A stretch of DNA of 64,000 bases, from assembly GCF_020172685.1 (NCBI RefSeq), contig NZ_CP083986.1:887877-951876 (forward strand), given 5' to 3'. Source of the DNA: [Mycobacterium] nativiensis (GTDB lineage: Bacteria; Actinomycetota; Actinomycetes; Mycobacteriales; Mycobacteriaceae). Below, one piece after another: positions 37,656-45,749 of the stretch (its first letter is position 1; each line of letters begins with the position of its first letter). Below the pieces are notes generated by a model. The model ran no database searches. It saw nothing but the letters and a program-made list of their open reading frames with translations, and was not told where the DNA came from. Both the position numbers and the translations under genes were made by a program.

Positions 37656-39268
37656 GATCGCACCGGGTGTAGTGCCAGCACGCTGCCGTCTCCGTCGCCC
37701 GCGACGAACAGCTCCCCGCCGGGCCCGCGCGCGATGCCCGCGAACGGGCCCTGCGGCCCCGAGAACGGCGGCATGCCTCGCAGCGGCTTGGGCTGCACAC
37801 CCGGCGGCGGCCCGATCGGCAGCCCGGAGGCGATGGCGTGCCGGGCGCCGGAGTCGAGGTCGGCGGCGAGCACCTGCCGGGCGCCGGCGTCGACGATGTA
37901 GAGCCGGCGGTCGGCCACCAGGATGCCCTGCGGGCGCACCAGCCCGTCGACCACCGTCTCGATGCCTGCCCCGCCGACGCGCACCACCCGCCCGGCGCCG
38001 GATTCGGCCACCAGGTAGCTCCCGTCCTCGGCGGGGACGATCCCGACCGGGTCGGCCAGGCCGCCGGCCAGCACTTCGACGGTGCCGGCGTGCACGCGCA
38101 GCACCCGGCCGGTGCCGAACTCGGTGACCACCACCCCGGCGGGCCCCACCGCGACCCCGTAGAGCTGGTCGAAGCCGTCGGCGAGCACCTCGCTGTGGGC
38201 CTGCGCCGGGACATATCGGCTGACCTGACCGCCGGAGGTGGCCACCACGAACTCGCCGGGGCCGTCCGCCGCCACGCCCCGGATGAATCCGGGATAGCCG
38301 GGGGTGAACAGCATTCCGAGTGTTTCCAGCCGGCCGCCGGCACCGACCGCGTAGAAGTAGGTGCCGTCGGCGACGTAGAGGGCGCCGGCAGCATCGGTGG
38401 TGAGATCCAGCGGCCAGTTCAGCCCGCCCGGCAGCACCGCGGTCGCAGCGCCGCCGGCGCCGATCTCGGTGATCTCGCCGCTGAAGTTGGAGACGAACAG
38501 CCGGCCGTCGGCGTAGGTGCAGTTGTCCAGCCCGGGCTGCAGCTGCGCCAGCACGGTGCGCTCGCCGGTGCGCGGGTCGATGCGCAGCACCTGACCGCTG
38601 GCGGCCTGGGTGGAGACGATGCTGCCGTCGGCGTCGAACTTCACCGAGTCGGGCACGCCCAGGTCACCGGCAACCCGTTGCGGCGCAACGTCGTCGGCGT
38701 AGGGGTCGATGCGCCAGATCTCGTTGGCGGTCATCACCGGGAAGTACAGCAGGCCGTCGGGCCCCACCTCCATGGCGTTGGGTGAGGGCAGGTTCTCGGC
38801 CAGGACTCGTTGCGCTCCGGTGGCGCGATCCAGTTCCATCAGCCGTCCGCCGTCGCGGCACTCCCCGACGAACAGGCGGTCCCGGTGCACCGTGATCCCG
38901 TTTGCGCACGGCAGGTCGTCGCGCAGCACGCGAGCGCGTCCGGACGGGTCGAGCACGCTGACCCGGGCGTCCATCACCTCGGTGGCGTAGAGGTTGCCGG
39001 CGTCGTCGAATGCCACGTCGTCGGGTGCCACGACATCCCCGCCGCGTGCGCTCACGACCGCCAGGTCGCCGGTGGTCACGTCCAGTGCGCTGATCTGGCT
39101 GCCGGTCACCTGCGCGACGTAGACCCGGCCGTCGGGGCCGGTCCGCAGGCCGTTGGCGCCGAACAGTCGACTGGGTTCGGTGACGCGTTCCAGGCGCCAG
39201 CCCGGCGCGACGGTGGGGCTGGCGAGCACTTCGCGGGGGAGCATGACTTCGGACGGTATCAAGCGCAC
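37652..39268 (-). CDS. SMP-30/gluconolactonase-like or NHL beta-propeller protein
   Basis: 538 residues built of many propeller repeats, such as GPDGRVYVAQVTGSQISALD, DDAGNLYATEVMDARVSVLD and VGPDGLLYFPVMTANEIWRI. The number of repeats suggests two propellers or one large one, longer than usual SMP-30 lactonases (about 300 residues). No signal peptide. It may open a lactone that the ligases then activate; this is inference. GTG 39268 is used; ATG 39244 is equally possible and neither has a clear ribosome site. Confidence 0.75.
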   Translation of the reverse strand: MRLIPSEVMLPREVLASPTVAPGWRLERVTEPSRLFGANGLRTGPDGRVYVAQVTGSQISALDVTTGDLAVVSARGGDVVAPDDVAFDDAGNLYATEVMDARVSVLDPSGRARVLRDDLPCANGITVHRDRLFVGECRDGGRLMELDRATGAQRVLAENLPSPNAMEVGPDGLLYFPVMTANEIWRIDPYADDVAPQRVAGDLGVPDSVKFDADGSIVSTQAASGQVLRIDPRTGERTVLAQLQPGLDNCTYADGRLFVSNFSGEITEIGAGGAATAVLPGGLNWPLDLTTDAAGALYVADGTYFYAVGAGGRLETLGMLFTPGYPGFIRGVAADGPGEFVVATSGGQVSRYVPAQAHSEVLADGFDQLYGVAVGPAGVVVTEFGTGRVLRVHAGTVEVLAGGLADPVGIVPAEDGSYLVAESGAGRVVRVGGAGIETVVDGLVRPQGILVADRRLYIVDAGARQVLAADLDSGARHAIASGLPIGPPPGVQPKPLRGMPPFSGPQGPFAGIARGPGGELFVAGDGDGSVLALHPVRS

Positions 39269-39339
39269 GTTAGTCCAGACAATAGCTCGGCAGGATGCGT
39301 TCGGAACCCTTGACGCACTAATAACCGCTGCGGAATAGT

Positions 39340-39358
39340 GTTCTGCAATACGCAGAAC
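39340..39358. promoter_or_regulatory. Perfect 7-5-7 palindrome upstream of the CoA-transferase operon
   Basis: GTTCTGC-AATAC-GCAGAAC. It lies between the divergent propeller/GntR operon and the long plus-strand operon, 9 bases before the CoA-transferase start. It is a candidate site for the GntR regulator or a TetR. Confidence 0.55.
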
Positions 39359-39366
39359 GGAGTATT

Positions 39367-40551
39367 TTGTCCGAACAAATGACGGTTGGTGGTTCCGCGC
39401 AGGCGGGCGGGCCGCTGCGCGGCGTGACCGTCGTCGACCTGACGACGATGGTGATGGGCCCGTACTGCACGCAGATCATGGCCGACATGGGGGCGGCCGT
39501 CGTCAAGATCGAGCCGCCCGAGGGCGACGCCACCCGCTACATCTCGGCGGGTCCGGCGCCGGACATGAGCGGGGTGTTCGTCAACGTCAACCGCGGCAAG
39601 CGCAGCGTCGTGCTGGACCTGCGCACCGACGCCGGCCGCGAGGCGATCGCGGCGCTGATCGCCCGCGCCGACGTCTTCATCCACTCGATGCGGGCCAAGG
39701 CGATCGCCAAACTGGGCCTGGGCTACGACGACGTCGCCGCGCTCAACCCGGCGATCGTCTACACCAACTGTTACGGCTACTCCCGGCGCGGCCCGGACGG
39801 CGACCGCCCGGCCTATGACGACACCATCCAGGCCGAATGCGGGCTGCCCGCGGTGCAGCAACAGCTCACCGGGCGGGCCGACTACGTGGGCACCATCATG
39901 GCCGACAAGATCGCCGGGCTGACCGCCCTCTACGCCACGATGATGGCGCTGTTTCACCGGGAACGGACCGGGCAGGGCCAAGAGGTCGAGGTCGCGATGT
40001 TCGAGACCATGGCCTCGTTCATGCTCGTCGAACACGCCAACGGCGCCATGTTCGACCCGCCGCTGGGACCGGCCGTCTACCCGCGCACGGTGGCGCCCAA
40101 CCGACGGCCCTATGCCACCAGCGACGGGCAGATCGCCGCGCTGATCTACAACGACAAGCACTGGAACGCCTTCATCGACGCTGTCGGGCCGCCCTGGGCG
40201 TCCGAGCAATTCGCCACCCTGGCGCAGCGCGCCCGGCAGATCGACACCGTCTACGGGCTGCTGGCGCAGACCATCAAGGGGCGCAGCACGCAGGAGTGGC
40301 TGACACTGTTCCGCGAGTTGGAGATCCCGGCCGCCCCGCTGAACACCCCAGGTGCCCTCTTCGACGACCCGCACCTCAACGCGGTGGGCCTCTTCGAAAC
40401 CGTGGACACCCCCAATGGCCCGGTGCGTTTCCCTGGGGTGCCCACCTGGCTGTCGCAGACCCCCGGCCGGGTCGCCGGGCCGGCGCCGGAGCTGGGAGCG
40501 CACACCGCGGCGGTTCTCGCCGAACTCGGCCTCGGGCAGGAGCCGGCGTGA
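39367..40551 (+). CDS. Family III CoA-transferase
   Basis: 394 residues. The fingerprint VVDLTTMVMGPYCTQIMADM is at the N-terminus, NRGKRSVVLDLR follows, and the catalytic Asp is in IMADKIAGLTALYATMMAL. The C-terminal part has LFRELEIPAAPLNTPGALF and FPGVPTWLSQTPG. TTG 39367 has ACGGAG just upstream; ATG 39379 is the alternative. It is the first gene of a long plus-strand catabolic run and probably activates a carboxylic acid at the expense of another acyl-CoA. Confidence 0.88.
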   Translation: MSEQMTVGGSAQAGGPLRGVTVVDLTTMVMGPYCTQIMADMGAAVVKIEPPEGDATRYISAGPAPDMSGVFVNVNRGKRSVVLDLRTDAGREAIAALIARADVFIHSMRAKAIAKLGLGYDDVAALNPAIVYTNCYGYSRRGPDGDRPAYDDTIQAECGLPAVQQQLTGRADYVGTIMADKIAGLTALYATMMALFHRERTGQGQEVEVAMFETMASFMLVEHANGAMFDPPLGPAVYPRTVAPNRRPYATSDGQIAALIYNDKHWNAFIDAVGPPWASEQFATLAQRARQIDTVYGLLAQTIKGRSTQEWLTLFRELEIPAAPLNTPGALFDDPHLNAVGLFETVDTPNGPVRFPGVPTWLSQTPGRVAGPAPELGAHTAAVLAELGLGQEPA

Positions 40552-40565
40552 GCCCGCCGGCGACG

Positions 40566-40638
40566 ATGCAGTGGGGGTGCCCCCAGGCGCGCAGCGCCGA
40601 GGGGGACGGAGCTTGCGGAGCGATGCTGAGGAGTGGCG
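40566..40638 (+). repeat. GC-rich intergenic repeat-like insert
   Basis: The 88 bases between the CoA-transferase and ACAD genes are mostly a segment beginning GTGGGGGTGCCCCCAGGCGC and ending in TGAGGAGTGGC. It contains small stems (GGGGG/CCCCC) and resembles intergenic repeats I remember from non-tuberculous mycobacteria. Elsewhere in this operon genes overlap by a few bases, so the insert is out of place. Confidence 0.4.
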
Positions 40639-40639
40639 C

Positions 40640-41809
40640 GTGAGCCTGGACTTCGAGATGGGGCCGCGTGCCGACGAGCTGCGCGGGCAGCTGCGGGAAC
40701 TGATCGGCGACGAGCTGCCGGAGCGCTTTCCCGGGGCGTTCACCGATGATCCCACCGATCTGGCTGCGGCCCAACGCTTCTGCCGGGTCCTGGCCGAGCG
40801 TGACCTGTTGTGCCTGTCCTGGCCGGAGGAATTCGGCGGCGCGGGCGCCTCGGTGTGGGAGCAGACCGTGGTGCGCGAGGAGATGTGGGCGCACCACGAG
40901 CCGCGCGGCGCCCAGTACATGGGGGTGAACTGGGTCGGGCCGATCATCATGCGGCACGGCACATCCGAGCAGCAGCGCAGCCATCTGCCGCCGATCGCGG
41001 CCGGCGAGGTCATCTGGTGTCAGGGATTCTCTGAACCCGAGGCCGGTTCGGACCTGGCGTCGCTGCGTACCTACGCCCGGCGTGACGGCGACAGTTGGGT
41101 GATCAACGGCCAGAAGATCTGGACCTCCTACGCCACCATGGCGCAGTGGTGCTTCCTGCTGGCCCGCACCACTCGAGTGGGCGACGGGGCAGTCACCAAG
41201 AAACAGCAGGGCCTGACGATTTTCCTGGTCCCGATGGACAACCCGGCGATCAAGGTCCGTCCGATCCGCACCATGATGGGCCCGCATCACCTCAACGAGG
41301 TGTTCTTCGACGACCTGCGCGTCACCGACGCCGACGTGCTCGGCGAGGTCGACGCGGGATGGTCGATCGTGGCCGATGTGATGGCGTTCGAACGGGTGGG
41401 GATCGCCCGCTACGCCCGCTGCGAGCGACTCCTGGCCGCGGCACCGGAGGCACTCGGCCAGCGCTGGGATGACCTGCCCGCCGAACTGATCGCCCGCTGG
41501 GTGCGCATGCTCACGCACTGCCGGCGCGCCCGGCTGATGGCCTACCGGGTGGTGGCCCTGCAGGCCGGCGGGCGGATCGCCCCCGGCGACGCCTCCGCCT
41601 ACCGGATCGCGGTCACCCGACTGGATCAGGAGAGCGCCGAGGTGCTCATGGAGATCGCCGCCGAAGCCCCCGACGATCCGGAGGCGCAGTGGTTCCGCGC
41701 CGAGGTCGAAGACCACTGGCGCTACTCGCAGGCCGCCACGGTGTCCTCGGGCAGCATCGAGATGCAGCGGATTCTGTTGTCCCGTGCGCTGTTGGCGGTG
41801 CCGCGATGA
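40640..41809 (+). CDS. Acyl-CoA dehydrogenase, catalytic subunit of a split pair
   Basis: 389 residues. It has FSEPEAGSDLASLRT, INGQKIWTSYATMAQW and a candidate catalytic Glu in MAFERVGIARYA (about residue 250). The end reads SSGSIEMQRILLSRALL. It overlaps a second, shorter ACAD gene by ATGA. This layout is that of the alpha2beta2 ACADs (FadE pairs) known from actinobacterial steroid degradation, which act on bulky acyl-CoAs. GTG 40640 is the start after the repeat-like insert. Confidence 0.87.
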   Translation: MSLDFEMGPRADELRGQLRELIGDELPERFPGAFTDDPTDLAAAQRFCRVLAERDLLCLSWPEEFGGAGASVWEQTVVREEMWAHHEPRGAQYMGVNWVGPIIMRHGTSEQQRSHLPPIAAGEVIWCQGFSEPEAGSDLASLRTYARRDGDSWVINGQKIWTSYATMAQWCFLLARTTRVGDGAVTKKQQGLTIFLVPMDNPAIKVRPIRTMMGPHHLNEVFFDDLRVTDADVLGEVDAGWSIVADVMAFERVGIARYARCERLLAAAPEALGQRWDDLPAELIARWVRMLTHCRRARLMAYRVVALQAGGRIAPGDASAYRIAVTRLDQESAEVLMEIAAEAPDDPEAQWFRAEVEDHWRYSQAATVSSGSIEMQRILLSRALLAVPR

Positions 41810-42726
41810 TCCTCGAACTCGGCGCGGACGCGCAAGAATACGGGCGCGCGGCCCTGCGGGCCTTCGAAGCCGCCGGCGGTGACGAACTGGTGAGGCGCGC
41901 CGACGCCGATCCCGCGAGCCGGGATGACCTGGTGGGCCCGGTACTGCGCAAGCTGGGCGCCTTCGACCTGAACCCCCGCGCCGACGCCGACGAACTCGAG
42001 GCCGCCGCGGCCCTGTGTCGCAGCGCCGGCTATTGGACGATTCCCTATCCGGTGGCCGAATGCCTGTCGGCGCCCGCCGATCTGGATGTGGACGGGCTGA
42101 TCGTGGTCGACGAGCACGCCCCCGCCGGTGCGGTGGCCGGACTGTCGAAGCGCTGGGCCGCGGTCACCCTGGACGGGGTGCGCAGCGCCGCGGTGGCGCA
42201 GTCGCAATCTCGACCGGCGCTGGTGGCCGACCTGACCCTGACCGAGATCAGCGGCGCCGACGGTGCCGGCGATGTGGCACTGGCGCTGGTGCTGCCGTGC
42301 TGGACCCTGCTGGGAATGCTCGACCGGGCCCTGGATCTCACGATCGCCCATGTGCGGTTGCGTGAACAGTTCGGCCAGCCGTTGGCGTCGTTCCAGGGCG
42401 TGCAGTTCCAGCTGACCGACGCCGAGGTGGAACGCGCCGGGATGGACATGCTGGCCAAGTACGCGTTGTGGAGCATCGCGACCGGGCGCCCCGAAGCGGT
42501 CGATGACGCACTCGCGCTGCGGGCCGCAGCCACCGACGCCGCCGAAGTGGTGTTCCGGGTCTGCCACCAACTGCACGGCGCCGTCGGATTCTGTGACGAG
42601 ACCGCTCTGTCGTGGCTGTCGCGGTACAGCCAGCCGCTGCGCCGGCTGCCGTGGGGGCTGTCGGGCACCCGCGACCGGCTGGTGCGCCGGGCCGGCCGGA
42701 CCGGGCTGAAGGGACTGTACGCATGA
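41806..42726 (+). CDS. Acyl-CoA dehydrogenase-like partner subunit of the split pair
   Basis: 306 residues, much shorter than an ACAD. The middle beta domain is reduced and lacks the TEPxxGSD motif. The C-terminal helical domain is recognisable (VRLREQFGQPLASFQGVQFQ, HQLHGAVGFCDETALSWL), and Arg-x-x-Phe-Gly-Gln is typical of FAD contact across the dimer. It lacks a clear catalytic Glu. It is probably the non-catalytic beta chain that completes FAD sites of the 40640 product. Confidence 0.85.
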   Translation: MILELGADAQEYGRAALRAFEAAGGDELVRRADADPASRDDLVGPVLRKLGAFDLNPRADADELEAAAALCRSAGYWTIPYPVAECLSAPADLDVDGLIVVDEHAPAGAVAGLSKRWAAVTLDGVRSAAVAQSQSRPALVADLTLTEISGADGAGDVALALVLPCWTLLGMLDRALDLTIAHVRLREQFGQPLASFQGVQFQLTDAEVERAGMDMLAKYALWSIATGRPEAVDDALALRAAATDAAEVVFRVCHQLHGAVGFCDETALSWLSRYSQPLRRLPWGLSGTRDRLVRRAGRTGLKGLYA

Positions 42727-43505
42727 AATACGACCTGCCGACCGAGATCACGGTGACCGGCGACGGCCCGGTCCGCACCGTCACGATCAACCGCCCCGCC
42801 GAACTGAACAGCGTCAACGCCAACCTGCACTGGGGCCTGGCCAACGTGTGGCGTCAACTGGCCGCCGACAAGGCGGTCCGGGTCGTGGTACTGACCGGCG
42901 CCGGGCGGGCGTTCTCCGCCGGCGGCGACCTGAACTGGATCACGACGTTCCTCGAGGATGAGGCCGCCCGCGACGAGAGCATTCGTGAAGGCGCCCAGAT
43001 CGTCGAGGAGATGCTGCGGTTCCCGCTGCCGATCATCGCGGCCGTCAACGGTCCCGCTGTCGGGCTGGGGTGCAGCGTGGCATTGCTCTGCGACATCGTG
43101 CTGATCTCCGAGACCGCCTATTTCGCCGATCCGCATGTCGCGGTGGGGTTGGTGGCCGGCGATGGCGGCGCCGCGCTGTGGCCGCTGCTCACCCCGCTGC
43201 TGCGGTCGCGCGAATACCTCTACACCGGCGACAAGATCGACTCCGCCCTGGCCGTCGAACTCGGCCTGGCCAGCCGTCGGGTGGCAGCCCAGGAGCTGCT
43301 GGACCAGGCCCAGCACCTGGCGGGGCGATTGGCCGGCCAGCCGCCCGAGGCGCTGCAGGGCACCAAACGAGTGGTCAACATGTACCTCTCGCAGGTACTC
43401 GGCGGGCCGCTGCAGGCCGGGTTCGCCGCCGAGGTCGCCACCATGAAGACCGACGAACACCGCCGGCGTCTGCTCGCCTTTGCAGAGCGGGCGAGGAAAA
43501 CGTGA
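42723..43505 (+). CDS. Enoyl-CoA hydratase/isomerase family protein
   Basis: 260 residues; crotonase core with NRPAELNSVNANLH, oxyanion segment AFSAGGDLNW and GLGCSVALLCDIVLISE. The two catalytic Glu positions hold Ser (GCSVAL) and a non-Glu (FADPHVAVGL), so it is not a canonical hydratase. Overlaps by ATGA with the preceding ACAD subunit and GTGA with the following one make it a tight operon member, placed between the two split ACAD pairs. Confidence 0.83.
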   Translation: MKYDLPTEITVTGDGPVRTVTINRPAELNSVNANLHWGLANVWRQLAADKAVRVVVLTGAGRAFSAGGDLNWITTFLEDEAARDESIREGAQIVEEMLRFPLPIIAAVNGPAVGLGCSVALLCDIVLISETAYFADPHVAVGLVAGDGGAALWPLLTPLLRSREYLYTGDKIDSALAVELGLASRRVAAQELLDQAQHLAGRLAGQPPEALQGTKRVVNMYLSQVLGGPLQAGFAAEVATMKTDEHRRRLLAFAERARKT

Positions 43506-44722
43506 CCGGCGGTTCAGCGAGGCTCGACGCAGGAGAGGCGAAGCTGGGACCGCCGCATGAGCCCGCCGACAACGACTTTCGCCTCCATGTGCGCCAGTGG
43601 TGCCGCGACAACATCCCCGCGGACTGGCGTAGCAGCCAGACCGGGGCCAGTGAGCGCGAGTTCGTCGACTTCCAGCGCAGCTGGTTCGCCACCCTGCACA
43701 GCGCCGGATTCGCGGTGCCGCACTGGCCACGGGAGTGGGGCGGCGGCATGTCGGTGGCCGATCAGGCGGTGCTGTATCAGGAGTTGGCCGCCCATGACGC
43801 GCCCCGACTGGTGCTGGCGTTCGTCGGCATTCATCACGCGGCGACGACCCTGCTGGCCGCGGGCACGCAGGAGCAATGCCGCCGGCATCTGCCGGCGATT
43901 CTGGACGGCGAGATCTGGGTGCAGGGCTTCTCCGAACCCGAAGCCGGCTCGGATCTCGCCTCGCTGCGCACCACGGCCCGGCGGGTGGGGGACAGCTACG
44001 TCGTCAACGGCCAGAAGCTCTGGGCCAGCGGCGCCGCCCACGCCCAATGGTGTCTGCTGCTGGCCCGCACCGACCCGGACGCTCCCAAGCGCAAGGGCAT
44101 CTCGTATTTCCTGCTGGACATGGCCAGTCCCGGCGTGCAGGTGCGACCGATCCGAAACGCCGTGGGCGACCAGCATTTCTGCGAGATCTTCCTTGACGAC
44201 GTGGTCATCCCGGCGGCCAATCTGATCGGCCCCGAGAACGGCGGATGGCAGGTGGCGCAGGCGACGCTGGGCGCCGAACGTGGCATGACCATGCTGGAGC
44301 TGGCCGAGCGGCTGGGCCGCGCGGGCTTCCGCTGGCTGGCCGAGACCGCCCCGACCGATGACCCGGTGGTGGCCGACCGGCTGGCGCAGCTGGAAACCGA
44401 GATCACCGGTCTGCGCGGCATGTGCCGGCAGCTGGTGCTCGACGTCGAGGCGGGCACCGCCGGGCCGGCCGACGCCTCGATCGTGAAGCTGTTCTACAGC
44501 GAACTGTTGCAGCGGCTCACCGATTTCGGCGCCGAGATCGGCGGTCCGGCCGCGCACACGACACTGGCCAAACCGCTGTCCAGCGGCTGGGAGTCGGGCG
44601 CATGGGTGCTGGACTTCATCGGCTCCTGGGAGTGGACGATCCCCGGCGGCTCCAGCGAGATCCAGCGCACCATTATCGGCGAGCGCGGCCTGGGCCTGCC
44701 GAGAGAGCCGAGTGTGCCGTGA
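43502..44722 (+). CDS. Acyl-CoA dehydrogenase, catalytic subunit of a second split pair
   Basis: 406 residues from GTG 43502. ACAD motifs are FSEPEAGSDLASLRT, VNGQKLWASGAAHAQW and a candidate catalytic Glu in LGAERGMTMLEL; the end has GGSSEIQRTIIGERGLGLPR. The first 20 or so residues (VTGGSARLDAGEAKLGPPHE) are encoded by a repeat that is also found inside the gene at 55112, so the native N-terminus seems to have been replaced or extended. It overlaps the next ACAD-like gene at TGATG, as in the first pair. Confidence 0.85.
   Translation: MTGGSARLDAGEAKLGPPHEPADNDFRLHVRQWCRDNIPADWRSSQTGASEREFVDFQRSWFATLHSAGFAVPHWPREWGGGMSVADQAVLYQELAAHDAPRLVLAFVGIHHAATTLLAAGTQEQCRRHLPAILDGEIWVQGFSEPEAGSDLASLRTTARRVGDSYVVNGQKLWASGAAHAQWCLLLARTDPDAPKRKGISYFLLDMASPGVQVRPIRNAVGDQHFCEIFLDDVVIPAANLIGPENGGWQVAQATLGAERGMTMLELAERLGRAGFRWLAETAPTDDPVVADRLAQLETEITGLRGMCRQLVLDVEAGTAGPADASIVKLFYSELLQRLTDFGAEIGGPAAHTTLAKPLSSGWESGAWVLDFIGSWEWTIPGGSSEIQRTIIGERGLGLPREPSVP
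43508..43568 (+). repeat. Dispersed GC-rich repeat, copy A
   Basis: Starts GGCGGTTCAGCGAGGCTCG and continues with GAGGCGAAGCTGGGACCGCC and CATGAGCCCG. Copy B, reverse-complemented, is at 55451-55530. Here it supplies the first codons of an ACAD gene. Confidence 0.7.
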
Positions 44723-45732
44723 TGGCAGCCGATTTCACTGACCTGCACGACGACCTGCGGGCGGTCGCCGCCGATGTGCTGGCCCGGGGCAGCGCCGTCG
44801 ACTGGGCGACGCTTGTCGACGCCGGCTGGGTCGGGCTGGAGGTGCCCGACGGGCTGGGCGGATCCGGTGCGACGTTCGCCGAAGTCGCGGTGATCTGCGA
44901 AGAACTTGGCCGGGCCGCCGCGAGCACCTCCTACCTCGGTGGCGCGGTGCTGGCCGTGGGTGTGCTGAACACCGTGGCCGACAGCGCCGTTCGTGACCCG
45001 CTGCTGGCCGGGATCGCCGACGGCACGATTCGCGCGGCCGCGGTGCTGGGCGACTTCACTGTCTCCTCCGGCGGCCTGCTGACCGGACACGCCGACTTCG
45101 TGCCGGACGCCGCGGGGGCGGATCGGCTGCTGGTGGCGGCCACCGACGCCGCGGGCGGCAACGTGGTGGTGGTCGCCGACGAGCTGACCGTCACCGCGCA
45201 GCCACTGCTCGACGAGACCCGCAGCGTCGCCACCGTGACCGCCGACGGCATCGAGGTCAGCGAGTCGGCGGTGCTGCACGCCAACGCAATGGCGGCGCTG
45301 CGCAATCGCGCCGCGCTGGCGGTGGCCTGCGACAGCCTCGGGCTGGCCGAGGCGATGCTGGCGGCCACCGTGGACTATGCGAAGACACGCACCCAGTTCG
45401 GCCGGCCCATCGGTTCCTTCCAGGCCGTCAAACACGCCTGCGCCGACATGCAGGTGAAGAACTCGGTGGCGCGGGCCCTGATCCGCGAGGCCGTCAACAG
45501 CTCCGAAGCCGACCTCGCCGCGGCCGTCGCGATGGCCAAGTCCTACACCTGCGGCGCTGCGGTCGACGTCGTCGGCAAGGCACTGCAACTGCACGGCGGC
45601 ATCGGCTACACGTGGGAGAGCGGCATCCACGTCTATCTCAAGCGAGCCACCTTCAACCGGTCGCTGTTCGGCTCACCGGCAGCGCACCGTCAACATCTTG
45701 CTCAACGATACAGAACAAGTAAAGCCAAGTAA
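44722..45732 (+). CDS. Acyl-CoA dehydrogenase-like partner subunit of the second split pair
   Basis: 336 residues. The N-terminal helical domain (VDAGWVGLEVPDGLGGSGAT) and C-terminal domain (YAKTRTQFGRPIGSFQAVKH, LQLHGGIGYTWESGIHVYLK) are recognisable, but the middle domain lacks the TEPxxGSD motif and the catalytic Glu site is not evident (RAALAVACDSLG). It fits a beta chain of an alpha2beta2 ACAD with the 43502 product. ATG at the TGATG overlap. Confidence 0.85.
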   Translation: MAADFTDLHDDLRAVAADVLARGSAVDWATLVDAGWVGLEVPDGLGGSGATFAEVAVICEELGRAAASTSYLGGAVLAVGVLNTVADSAVRDPLLAGIADGTIRAAAVLGDFTVSSGGLLTGHADFVPDAAGADRLLVAATDAAGGNVVVVADELTVTAQPLLDETRSVATVTADGIEVSESAVLHANAMAALRNRAALAVACDSLGLAEAMLAATVDYAKTRTQFGRPIGSFQAVKHACADMQVKNSVARALIREAVNSSEADLAAAVAMAKSYTCGAAVDVVGKALQLHGGIGYTWESGIHVYLKRATFNRSLFGSPAAHRQHLAQRYRTSKAK

Positions 45733-45749
45733 GGCAAGGAGTTTCGATT

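Noticed and set aside
35389..38394. A 1001-codon open frame that would fuse the ligase with upstream sequence
   Set aside because: Only the last 510 codons look like a ligase. The rest is antisense-type or wrong-frame sequence over the GntR and propeller genes, and GTG 36921 gives a natural start overlapping the GntR stop.
43070..44722. Extended ACAD start 430 bases upstream
   Set aside because: The extension overlaps the crotonase gene in another frame and resembles no ACAD; GTG 43502 overlaps the crotonase stop as elsewhere in the operon.
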